Positions 52,019-59,642 of a stretch of 61,770 nucleotides of DNA are shown here, piece by piece. The stretch is from positions 1 through 61,770 of the forward strand of contig CBFHND010000021.1 of NCBI GenBank assembly GCA_965657085.1, written 5' to 3'. The notes beneath the pieces were generated by a model, which was not told where the DNA came from, searched no databases, and saw only the letters and a list, made by a program, of their open reading frames with translations. The position numbers and the translations under genes are program-made. Every line of letters starts with the position of its first letter. Positions within the stretch are counted from its first letter, which is position 1. The stretch is from CBFHND01 sp965657085 (GTDB lineage: Bacteria > Pseudomonadota > Alphaproteobacteria > Rhodobacterales > Rhodobacteraceae).

Positions 52019-52462
52019 ATGAAAAGTCTGAAGAAACAACGCCGTATTCAAGTGATCCTGGTGGCCGTGGTGGCACTTGCGCTTTCCACTGCGTTGATCG
52101 GCTATGCCATGCGCGACGGGATCAACTTTTTCCGCGCGCCCAGCCAGGTGATCGCGGAACCGCCCGCACCGACAGAGGTGTTCCGCATCGGTGGGCTGGT
52201 CGAGGAAGGCTCTCTCGTGCGGGGTCAGGGCGAGACGATCCGCTTTGCCGTGACCGATGGCGGGGCGACCGTGCCGGTGACCTACACCGGGGTTCTTCCC
52301 GATCTGTTTGAGGAAAATCAGGGGATGGTCGGCACTGGTCGCTACATCAACGGTATCTTTGAAGCCTCTGAAATCCTTGCCAAACACGATGAGACCTACA
52401 TGCCGAGCGAAGTCGTCGATGCGCTCAAGGAGCAGGGTGTCTATCAGCCTGCCGACGGTTAG
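52019..52462 (+). CDS. ccmE: Cytochrome c maturation protein CcmE
   Basis: A 147-residue periplasmic heme chaperone anchored by one N-terminal helix (IQVILVAVVALALSTALIGY). An OB-fold follows, and LAKHDETYMP carries the covalent heme-binding His and the conserved Tyr four residues later. It passes heme to CcmF, encoded 1.4 kb downstream. The intervening genes are not ccm genes but a lysin/holin pair. Confidence 0.94.
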   Translation: MKSLKKQRRIQVILVAVVALALSTALIGYAMRDGINFFRAPSQVIAEPPAPTEVFRIGGLVEEGSLVRGQGETIRFAVTDGGATVPVTYTGVLPDLFEENQGMVGTGRYINGIFEASEILAKHDETYMPSEVVDALKEQGVYQPADG

Positions 52463-52480
52463 GACCGTTCGCAGGCTCTA

Positions 52481-52524
52481 CGCTGCATTAACCATTTCGT
52501 GACCTCTTTAACCGCGATGCAGCG
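52481..52524. promoter_or_regulatory. Candidate CtrA-type promoter region upstream of the lysin gene
   Basis: Two TTAACC half-sites, TTAACCAT at 52488 and TTAACC at 52508, are exactly 20 bp apart. They are flanked by an 8-bp inverted repeat, CGCTGCAT (52481-52488) and ATGCAGCG (52517-52524), and lie 20-56 bp before the lysin ATG. TTAACCAT is a known CtrA half-site, and CtrA controls GTA lysis genes in Rhodobacter; assignment here is inference. Confidence 0.5.
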
Positions 52525-52543
52525 GGCATAGGGGTTTTGCGAC

Positions 52544-53155
52544 ATGCAGACTGTGAAAGAGATTGCCGAAGAGATCGTGCGCCGCGAGGGTGGCTATGTG
52601 AATGACCCGGATGATCCGGGTGGGGCCACGAATTTTGGCGTGACGATCCACACCATGCGGCGTTTGGGCCTCGATCTTGATCGCGATGGCGATGTGGATG
52701 CGGCGGATGTGCGCGCGCTCAGCCGCGAACAGGCGGTGCAGATTTTCATCCAGCACTATTTCGAACGCCCGCTCATCGCCGAGTTGCCGCGCGCCCTGCA
52801 CGCCACTGTTTTTGACATGTACGTGAACGCGGGCGGCAACGCGATCAAGATCCTGCAACGTCTGCTGCGTGACATGGGCCATGATGTGGCGGTGGATGGC
52901 GCGCTGGGGCCGCAATCCATCGCGGCGGCGCGGGCGGCTTATGACATGGCGCCGGGTCATCTGGTGGATGCTTACGGGATCGCACGGCGCAACTATTACT
53001 TCCGCATCGCCGACCGGCGTCCGGCCAGCCGCAAATATGCGCGCAGTCGGGCAGGCGGAAAGGGTGGCTGGATCAAGCGGGCCGAAGAGTTCATCGCGCC
53101 CCGCTATCACATGACCAGTGCGGAATTCACACGGAGGGTCGCAACATGGGGTTGA
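52544..53155 (+). CDS. GH108 N-acetylmuramidase (GTA-type endolysin)
   Basis: A 203-residue muramidase. EEIVRREGGYVNDPDDPGGA followed by TNFGVT is the glycoside hydrolase 108 catalytic signature (Glu in EGGY). DLDRDGDVDAADV (about residues 45-57) is an EF-hand/dockerin-like calcium loop. VFDMYVNAGGNAIKILQ and a peptidoglycan-binding-like C-terminal half (DVAVDGALGPQSIAAARAAY) follow. There is no signal peptide, so it would need a holin to reach peptidoglycan; the next gene, overlapping by 10 bp, encodes one. The pair resembles the lysis cassette of Rhodobacter gene transfer agents. Confidence 0.85.
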   Translation: MQTVKEIAEEIVRREGGYVNDPDDPGGATNFGVTIHTMRRLGLDLDRDGDVDAADVRALSREQAVQIFIQHYFERPLIAELPRALHATVFDMYVNAGGNAIKILQRLLRDMGHDVAVDGALGPQSIAAARAAYDMAPGHLVDAYGIARRNYYFRIADRRPASRKYARSRAGGKGGWIKRAEEFIAPRYHMTSAEFTRRVATWG

Positions 53156-53724
53156 TGGAACGGGTGTTTGGCCTGCTGTTCGGGGGCGGGCGCAATGTGG
53201 TCAAGGATACGGTCGAGGTGTTTCGTGAAAACGCCGAAGCCGGGTCGGCACGCGGCCATCAGGTGCAGATGCAAGCGATGAAGCAATATGGTGCCGAATA
53301 CGCCGTACCCCGGCGCGGCGCGTTCGACCGGTTAATGGATGGGTTGAACCGGCTGCCACGTCCGGCGCTGGCCCTGGGCACGCTGGGCCTGTTCGTCACG
53401 GCCATGGTCGATCCCTTGTGGTTTTCGCAGCGGATGCAGGGCATCGCGTTGGTGCCAGAACCGCTGTGGTGGCTTTTGGGGGTGATCGTGTCGTTTTATT
53501 TCGGAGCGCGTCATCAGGTGAAAAGCCAGGAGTTCCAGCGCGAGATCGTGGGCACCATGGCCCGTGTGCCGCAGGTGATCGAGAACATTGCCGCCCTGCG
53601 CGAGATGCGCGCGGACAGCGTGGGCGTCGCCCAAACGGGGGCCGATGCGCGGCTGACGGCGGCCTCGTTGGTGCCGGATGGCAACCCGGCCCTCGAAGCA
53701 TGGCGCAAACGGCGGGCGGCCTGA
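53146..53724 (+). CDS. GTA-type holin (3TM holin family)
   Basis: A 192-residue membrane protein. It starts MGLMERVFGLLFGGGRNVVK, then PRPALALGTLGLFVTAMVDP (~65-84) and LWWLLGVIVSFYFGARHQVK (~103-122) form two clear helices; the N-terminal amphipathic segment may be the third. This resembles the 'holin of 3TMs, for gene-transfer release' family. The charged C-terminal ~65 residues are probably cytosolic. Holins form membrane holes at a set time so the cytosolic muramidase can lyse the cell. Its ATG is inside the lysin gene. Confidence 0.82.
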   Translation: MGLMERVFGLLFGGGRNVVKDTVEVFRENAEAGSARGHQVQMQAMKQYGAEYAVPRRGAFDRLMDGLNRLPRPALALGTLGLFVTAMVDPLWFSQRMQGIALVPEPLWWLLGVIVSFYFGARHQVKSQEFQREIVGTMARVPQVIENIAALREMRADSVGVAQTGADARLTAASLVPDGNPALEAWRKRRAA

Positions 53725-53744
53725 CACCGCATCGCCCGACATTG

Positions 53745-53804
53745 TGATGCGACATAGTGCCGGGTGATGCGACATAGTGCCGGGTGATGCGACATAGTGC
53801 CGGG
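53745..53804. repeat. Three perfect tandem copies of a 20-bp repeat
   Basis: The unit TGATGCGACATAGTGCCGGG occurs three times without mismatch or gap (53745, 53765, 53785). A partial related piece (CGACATTGTG) precedes the first copy. It lies between the holin stop (53724) and ccmF start (53845), ~40 bp before the ATG. Unit length is two helical turns, so equal-face protein binding is possible. Confidence 0.9.
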
Positions 53805-53844
53805 ATGCATTGGCAGCGGCGTGCGGGGCGCATATAACCCTTGC

Positions 53845-55809
53845 ATGGTTACAGAACTTGGACATTTCGCGCTGATCCTCGCCTTTTTGGTGGCGATTGT
53901 GCAGATGGTGGTGCCCCTCGTCGGCGCACATCGGCGTAACGACCGTTGGATGGCCTTGGCTGAACCGGCCGCGAACGCGCAGTTCCTGCTCACTGCCTTT
54001 GCCTTCGGGGCTTTGATGTGGGCTTTTGTGGTCTCTGATTTCAGCCTGCGGCTGGTGGTGTTGAACAGCCACTCGGCCAAGCCCTTGCTCTACAAGATCA
54101 GCGGCACATGGGGGAATCACGAGGGGTCCATGTTGCTATGGGTGCTGATCGTGACACTTTTCGGCGCTATGGCCGCGTGGTTCGGGGGCAACCTGCCGCC
54201 CACCTTGCGGGCCCGTGTTCTGGCTGTGCAATCGGCCATCGCGGTGGCGTTTTTCGCCTTTATCCTCTTCACATCGAACCCGTTCTTGCGTCTGGCCGTG
54301 CCGCCCTTTGACGGGCAGGACTTGAACCCGTTGTTGCAGGACCCCGGTTTGGCCTTCCATCCGCCGTTTCTGTATTTGGGCTACGTGGGGCTGAGCATGG
54401 CGTTCAGTTTTGCAGTGGCGGCCCTGATCGAAGGGCGTGTGGATGCGGCATGGGGGCGCTGGGTGCGGCCCTGGACGCTGGCGGCCTGGGTGTTTCTGAC
54501 CATCGGCATCGCGCTGGGGTCGTGGTGGGCCTACTACGAGCTTGGCTGGGGCGGGTTCTGGTTCTGGGACCCGGTGGAAAACGCATCCTTCATGCCGTGG
54601 CTTCTGGCGGCGGCGCTTTTGCATTCGGCTATCGTGGTGGAAAAGCGTGAAAGCCTGAAGTCGTGGACCATTTTGCTCGCGATCCTTGCCTTTGGCTTTT
54701 CGCTGATCGGCACGTTCATCGTGCGGTCGGGGCTTTTGACATCAGTCCACGCCTTTGCCAATGACCCCGAGCGCGGGGTTTTCATCCTGATGATCATGGC
54801 GGTCTTCATTGGCGGGGCGCTGACCCTTTATGCCATGCGCGCCGGCACGATGGAGGCCAAGGGCGTCTTTGGCGTCGTGAGCCGGGAAAGCGCGCTGGTG
54901 GCCAACAACATCCTGCTGGCGGTCAGCTGTTTCGTGGTCTTCGTGGGCACCATGTGGCCGCTGGTGGCCGAGATGTTTCTGGATCGCAAGCTGAGCGTGG
55001 GGCCGCCGTTTTTCAACATGGCGTTCACGCCGTTCATGGTGGTGCTGGGGCTGATCCTGCCGGTGGGGGCGATGATGCCTTGGAAACGGGCGCGGGTTGC
55101 GCGGGCGTTTTATCCGCTGCGGTATGTCTTTGTGCTGGCCTTGGCGATTGGCGGGCTGGTCTGGACGATGCAGACGGGGCGCGGCCTTCTGGGGCCGGTG
55201 GGCATGTTCCTTGGCGCGTGGCTGGTCATGGGGGCGCTGGTCGATCTCTATTCGCGCACCGGGCGCAGCGGGGTGTCGCGGCTGTGGCGTCTGCCGCGCG
55301 CGGACTGGGGCAAGACGGTGGCGCACAGCGGTCTGGGCGTGACGATGTTGGGCGTCGCCGGTCTGACCGCGTGGCAATCCGAGGACATTCGCGTGGCCGA
55401 GATAGGCACGCCTTTCGAGGTCGGTGGCTATACGCTGACGCTGGATGATGTGCGGCAAAGCGAAGGGCCGAATTACTTTGCGACCACGGGCTTTGTCACG
55501 TTGGAAAAGGATGGCCGTGAGGTGGCGCAGATGCGCCCTGAAAAACGCGTCTATCCGGTGGCGCAGATGCCCACGACCGAAGCGGCCATCGACTATACGC
55601 TGGGACGGGACGTTTACGTGGTGATCGGGGACGCGCAGGACAGCGGCGGCTGGGCGGTTCGCACCTATATCAAGCCTCTGGTGAACTGGATCTGGATCGG
55701 TTGCGGGCTGATGGCCCTTGGCGGGGGGCTGAGCCTTAGCGACAGGCGGTTCCGTGTGGCAGCAGGCGCGCGCAAGGCGTCTGGGGCCAAGCCGGTGCCA
55801 GCGGAATGA
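53845..55809 (+). CDS. ccmF: Cytochrome c maturation protein CcmF
   Basis: A 654-residue polytopic membrane protein of the heme lyase complex that attaches heme to apocytochrome c. The tryptophan-rich WWD domain reads GWGGFWFWDPVENASFMPWL, and GTWGNHEGSMLLWVLIVTLF and TSVHAFANDPERGVFIL are further conserved His-bearing blocks. ATG 53845 (MVTELGHFALILAFLVAIVQ) matches the family start; an upstream frame runs through the tandem repeats. It overlaps ccmH by 4 bp. Confidence 0.95.
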   Translation: MVTELGHFALILAFLVAIVQMVVPLVGAHRRNDRWMALAEPAANAQFLLTAFAFGALMWAFVVSDFSLRLVVLNSHSAKPLLYKISGTWGNHEGSMLLWVLIVTLFGAMAAWFGGNLPPTLRARVLAVQSAIAVAFFAFILFTSNPFLRLAVPPFDGQDLNPLLQDPGLAFHPPFLYLGYVGLSMAFSFAVAALIEGRVDAAWGRWVRPWTLAAWVFLTIGIALGSWWAYYELGWGGFWFWDPVENASFMPWLLAAALLHSAIVVEKRESLKSWTILLAILAFGFSLIGTFIVRSGLLTSVHAFANDPERGVFILMIMAVFIGGALTLYAMRAGTMEAKGVFGVVSRESALVANNILLAVSCFVVFVGTMWPLVAEMFLDRKLSVGPPFFNMAFTPFMVVLGLILPVGAMMPWKRARVARAFYPLRYVFVLALAIGGLVWTMQTGRGLLGPVGMFLGAWLVMGALVDLYSRTGRSGVSRLWRLPRADWGKTVAHSGLGVTMLGVAGLTAWQSEDIRVAEIGTPFEVGGYTLTLDDVRQSEGPNYFATTGFVTLEKDGREVAQMRPEKRVYPVAQMPTTEAAIDYTLGRDVYVVIGDAQDSGGWAVRTYIKPLVNWIWIGCGLMALGGGLSLSDRRFRVAAGARKASGAKPVPAE

Positions 55810-56261
55810 TCGCGCGGCTTGCCCTGATCCTGTCCCTGCTGGCGGCCCCGCTATGGGCCGTGGAGCCGGATGAAATCCTGTCCGATCCGGTGCTGGAAGA
55901 ACGCGCGCGTGACCTGTCCAAAGGGCTTCGCTGCCTTGTCTGTCGCAACGAAAGCATCGACGAAAGCAACGCCTCTCTGGCCCGTGACCTGCGCCTTTTG
56001 GTGCGCGAGCGGCTGGTGGCGGGCGACAGTGACGCCGAGGTGATCGATTTCGTGGTGGCGCGGTATGGCGAATACGTGCTGCTGCGGCCGCGGGTCAACG
56101 GGGCCAATTGGCTGCTTTGGGCGGCAGGGCCACTGATGCTGTTGGTGGCCGGAGGCGTCGGCGTAGTCTACCTGCGTGGCAGATCGCGTGCCGGGGTCCC
56201 GCAAGACGATGCATTGAGTGCGGACGAAGAGGCGCGCCTGCGCCAGATTCTGGACGAATGA
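55806..56261 (+). CDS. ccmH: Cytochrome c maturation protein CcmH (CcmL type)
   Basis: A 151-residue periplasmic thiol-reductase subunit. A cleavable or anchoring N-terminal helix (LALILSLLAAPLWAVEPDEI) is followed by GLRCLVCRNESIDESNASLA, the LRCxxC motif that reduces apocytochrome thiols. One C-terminal membrane helix (WLLWAAGPLMLLVAGGVGVV) follows. It lacks the TPR part found in long CcmH proteins. It is coupled to ccmF by ATGA. Confidence 0.93.
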   Translation: MIARLALILSLLAAPLWAVEPDEILSDPVLEERARDLSKGLRCLVCRNESIDESNASLARDLRLLVRERLVAGDSDAEVIDFVVARYGEYVLLRPRVNGANWLLWAAGPLMLLVAGGVGVVYLRGRSRAGVPQDDALSADEEARLRQILDE

Positions 56262-56333
56262 CGCGCGGTTTCGCTTGGCCCGGGCGCAGGGTTTGATAAC
56301 CAGTCCACAACAGCCCAATCAAAGGATGCGGCC

Positions 56334-57113
56334 ATGCAATATGAGACCCTTACATATGATCTGAGCGATGGCGTGGCCACCATCACGTTGAACCGGCCCG
56401 ACAAGATGAACGCGCTGACCAGCCAGATGCGCGCCGAGATCAAACACGCGGTCACCGCAGGTGGGCAGGCGGCGCGCGTCGTGGTCCTGACGGGCGCGGG
56501 CGACCGTGCCTTTTGCTCGGGGCAGGATCTGGGTGATGGGGCGGCGTCGGCGGCGACGGACCTCGAACGCACGTTGCGCGATGAATACAATCCCATGCTC
56601 GAGGCGATCGTGAATTGCCCGGTGCCTACAATCGCCGCCGTCAATGGCGCGGCAGCCGGGGCAGGGGCCAACCTTGCACTGGCCTGTGATGTGGTGATCG
56701 CATCAGAACGCGCCTATTTCCTGCAGGCCTTTGCGCGCATTGGCCTGATCCCCGATGCGGGCGGATCCTACGTGATGCCGCGCACCATGGGCATGGCCAA
56801 GGCGATGGGGGCTGCGCTTTTTGCCGACAAGATCAGCGCACGGCAGGCCGATGCCTGGGGCCTGATCTGGGAAGCGGTGGCCGATGCGGATTTCGATGCG
56901 CACTGGAAGGCGCGCGCCGCGCATCTGGCCAAGGGGCCAACAGCGGCCTATGCGTCGATCAAAACGGTGGTGCGCAAAACATGGGGCAATGACCTGATGG
57001 GTCAGCTCGAACTGGAAGCCGCCGAGCAGGGCAAATGCGGTGCCTCGCGGGACTTCAAGGAAGGCGTGATGGCCTTTATCGAAAAGCGCAAGGCACAGTT
57101 CGAGGGGCGCTAG
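56334..57113 (+). CDS. Enoyl-CoA hydratase/isomerase family protein (PaaG-like)
   Basis: A 259-residue crotonase-fold enzyme. VATITLNRPDKMNALTSQMR starts the fold. AFCSGQDLGDG and VNGAAAGAGANLALACDVVI form the oxyanion hole, and ARIGLIPDAGGSYVMPRTMG carries the catalytic Asp typical of PaaG/enoyl-CoA isomerases rather than Glu/Glu hydratases. It may act in phenylacetate or fatty-acid catabolism, but no pathway partners are adjacent. It lies 72 bp after ccmH. Confidence 0.87.
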   Translation: MQYETLTYDLSDGVATITLNRPDKMNALTSQMRAEIKHAVTAGGQAARVVVLTGAGDRAFCSGQDLGDGAASAATDLERTLRDEYNPMLEAIVNCPVPTIAAVNGAAAGAGANLALACDVVIASERAYFLQAFARIGLIPDAGGSYVMPRTMGMAKAMGAALFADKISARQADAWGLIWEAVADADFDAHWKARAAHLAKGPTAAYASIKTVVRKTWGNDLMGQLELEAAEQGKCGASRDFKEGVMAFIEKRKAQFEGR

Positions 57114-57131
57114 CGCCCCCCGGTTACGCCA

Positions 57132-58070
57132 TCAAGCGGCGGTATCGACGGCACCCACGGTGGGTGCCGCAATAATCACAACGTCGTCTGCAGTCAGAGT
57201 GCTGCCAGCGCCCAGAACCCGGGCGAGAACCACGTCGTCGATGCTGACAAGTGCATCATCGCCATCGGTGGTCACGGTCACCTCCGGGTCCGTGGAGTCG
57301 CCGGACAGGATGCCGATGGTTTCCCCGTCTTCCAGCGCCGTTACTGTTGCAGGACCGGGATCGAGGTCGCCCTCGGCGTCGCGGTCCGCCTGCTTCTCCA
57401 TGATGACGAATGTGTCGGTGCCCTCGCCTCCGGTGCCGGTATCACCAGCCCCAAGAAACAGGACGTCGTCGCCCGCACCGCCAAACAGCGAATCCGCGTC
57501 GCCGTCGTCCCGCAGGGTCAGGGCCGTGTCGTCCGTGGCATCCAACAGGTCCGCCAGTGGTGTACCATCGCGCAACAGCTTGAGGTCTTCAAAGCTGAGG
57601 GGTGTGCCGGCAACGATGCCTCCGACAAGGGTATCATCGTCGTCGCCGCCTGCGATCTCGTCTGCGCCGCGACCGCCGATCAGGAGATCTGCACCGGCGT
57701 CACCGCCCAGCGTATCGTCACCTTCGTTGCCTTCAACCCAATCGTCGCCAAAGCTGCCAACGGCTTCGTCGTCGCCGCGTCCGGCGATCAGCAGGTCGTC
57801 GCCTTCGCCGCCCGAGATGGTGTCATTGCCCTGCTGGCCCAACACCACGTCGTCGTCGTCACCCCCGCCAAGCAGGTCGTTGCCCGACCCGCCTTCGATG
57901 TTGTCGTCGCCGCCAAAGCCGCGCACCACATCGTTGCCGCCCTTAGTGTCGATGTCATCCGCTTCGTCCGTGCCGGTAACGGAGTTGTCGTCTTCATCCG
58001 AATTGCTGTCGATCAGTTCGTAGATGCCCCAGCTCAGCAGCAGCGCGGGCAGTATGGATAAATAAAGCAT
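57132..58070 (-). CDS. RTX (hemolysin-type calcium-binding) repeat protein
   Basis: A 312-residue very acidic protein. An N-terminal hydrophobic segment (MLYLSILPALLLSWGIYELI) is a membrane anchor or uncleaved signal. From ~30 to 150 run RTX nonapeptides of the type GGxGxDxxx (GGNDVVRG, GGSGNDLLGG, GEGDDLLIAGRGDD), forming calcium-binding beta-rolls. A second short RTX group lies near 195-215 (GGAGDDVLFLGAGD). No enzymatic domain is visible. It has no type I secretion genes nearby, and its anchor suggests it stays with the cell. Confidence 0.85.
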   Translation of the reverse strand: MLYLSILPALLLSWGIYELIDSNSDEDDNSVTGTDEADDIDTKGGNDVVRGFGGDDNIEGGSGNDLLGGGDDDDVVLGQQGNDTISGGEGDDLLIAGRGDDEAVGSFGDDWVEGNEGDDTLGGDAGADLLIGGRGADEIAGGDDDDTLVGGIVAGTPLSFEDLKLLRDGTPLADLLDATDDTALTLRDDGDADSLFGGAGDDVLFLGAGDTGTGGEGTDTFVIMEKQADRDAEGDLDPGPATVTALEDGETIGILSGDSTDPEVTVTTDGDDALVSIDDVVLARVLGAGSTLTADDVVIIAAPTVGAVDTAA

Positions 58071-58197
58071 GGCAGTCCCCAGATCAGCCTATGTCCCTTA
58101 ACGCTAGGGAGCGGCAGTGACCGGGTCAAGTTTGGTCGGCCTATTGTTGCCAATCCAGAAACAGTGGGGCCATACCCGCCCATTTGGGCCGCAAAGC

Positions 58198-58222
58198 AAA
58201 AAGGCCACCCCGAAGGATGGCC
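58198..58222 (-). terminator. Rho-independent terminator of gltA, leftward
   Basis: GGCCACCC and GGATGGCC pair over a short CGAA-type loop with one mismatch, followed on the minus strand by TTTTT. It is 27 bp after the gltA stop. The remaining 58071-58197 stretch holds only the RTX gene promoter region. Confidence 0.75.
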
Positions 58223-58248
58223 TCTGAATGCACGCATTGGTGGTGGGA

Positions 58249-59544
58249 TCAGCGGTTTTCGATATCCACGTAATCGCGCTGAGTCTCGCCCAGATACAGC
58301 TGGCGGGGGCGGCCGATCTTGTTCTGCGGATCGGCGATCATTTCCTTCCACTGCGAAATCCAGCCCACGGTGCGCGACAGCGCAAAGATCGGCGTGAACA
58401 TCGACGTGGGGAAGCCCATCGCTTCGAGGATAATGCCGGAATAGAAGTCCACGTTGGGGAACAGCTTCTTCTCTGCGAAATACGGGTCTTGCAGCGCTTG
58501 TTTTTCCAATTCCTTGGCGACTTGGAGGATGGGGTTGTTTTCAACACCCAAAAGCTCCAGCACCTCGTCGGCGCTTTCCTTCATCACCGTGGCGCGCGGG
58601 TCATGGTTCTTGTAGACACGGTGGCCAAAGCCCATCAGGCGGAACGGGTCGCTCTTGTCCTTGGCGCGGGCGATGAATTCGGGGATACGATCAGGGGTGC
58701 CGATTTCCTTCAGCATCTCCAGGCATGCCTGGTTGGCACCGCCGTGTGCAGGGCCCCAAAGACAGGCGATCCCGGCAGCGATACAGGCAAAGGGGTTGGC
58801 CCCCGAAGAGGAGGCCAGACGCACGGTCGAGGTCGAGGCGTTCTGTTCGTGGTCCGCGTGCAGGGTAAAGATACGGTCCATCGCGCGGCTGAGGATCGGG
58901 TTGACCTCGTAGTCTTCGGCCGGAACCGCAAAGCACATGCGCAGGAAGTTCGACGCATAGTCGAGATCGTTGCGCGGGTACACGAAGGGCTGGCCGATGG
59001 TGTATTTGTAAGCCATCGCGGCAATCGTCGGCATCTTGGCGATCAGTCGGATCGAGGCGACCTCGCGTTGCCAGGGATCGGCGATGTCGGTGCTGTCGTG
59101 ATAGAAGGCGGACATCGCCCCCACAACGCCGGTCATGACGGCCATGGGGTGCGCATCGCGGCGGAAGCCACGGAAGAAGTTCATCATCTGCTCGTGCAGC
59201 ATCGTGTGATTGGTCACACGGGATTCGAAATCCTCAAGCTCGGCAGGCGAGGGCAGTTCGCCGTAAAGCAGAAGGTAGCACACCTCGAGGTAATGCGATT
59301 TGCCCGCAAGCTGGTCGATGGGATAGCCGCGATGCAAAAGCACGCCCTTGTCGCCGTCGATGAAGGTAATGGTGCTGTCGCAGCTGGCCGTGGACGTATA
59401 GCCCGGATCGTAGGTGAAGACGCCCGCCTGAGCATAGAGTTTGCCGATGTCGATCACGTCAGGTCCAGCGGTCGGTGTATGTATCGGCAGCTCGAAATCT
59501 GTGCCATCAATACTGAGCTTTGCGGTCTTCTTTGCTTCGGCCAT
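58249..59544 (-). CDS. gltA: Citrate synthase (type I)
   Basis: A 431-residue TCA-cycle enzyme condensing oxaloacetate and acetyl-CoA. CLWGPAHGGANQACLEML and LMGFGHRVYKNHDPRATVMK hold the two catalytic His; the later Asp is in FYSGIILEAMGFPTSMFTPI. ATG 59544 (MAEAKKTAKLSIDGTDFELP) is the family start, and an Arg-rich upstream extension is rejected. It is 98 bp downstream of gltX on the same strand. Confidence 0.95.
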   Translation of the reverse strand: MAEAKKTAKLSIDGTDFELPIHTPTAGPDVIDIGKLYAQAGVFTYDPGYTSTASCDSTITFIDGDKGVLLHRGYPIDQLAGKSHYLEVCYLLLYGELPSPAELEDFESRVTNHTMLHEQMMNFFRGFRRDAHPMAVMTGVVGAMSAFYHDSTDIADPWQREVASIRLIAKMPTIAAMAYKYTIGQPFVYPRNDLDYASNFLRMCFAVPAEDYEVNPILSRAMDRIFTLHADHEQNASTSTVRLASSSGANPFACIAAGIACLWGPAHGGANQACLEMLKEIGTPDRIPEFIARAKDKSDPFRLMGFGHRVYKNHDPRATVMKESADEVLELLGVENNPILQVAKELEKQALQDPYFAEKKLFPNVDFYSGIILEAMGFPTSMFTPIFALSRTVGWISQWKEMIADPQNKIGRPRQLYLGETQRDYVDIENR

Positions 59545-59642
59545 GCTGGTCCTTCCTGAATATCGCGCCGCCCGTAAGGCGAAGCGCGTCCCCCGGGTCT
59601 TTGCCCGAGCCATCTGTTACGTTGTGCGACCTTTCGAACAGG

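Noticed and set aside
52544..53724. Prophage remnant
   Set aside because: The lysin and holin are present but there is no integrase, capsid, tail, attachment repeat or tRNA; flanking genes are conserved ccm genes, so a GTA-type cassette fits better.
53745..53804. CRISPR array
   Set aside because: The three 20-bp units are directly contiguous with no spacers, and no cas genes are present.
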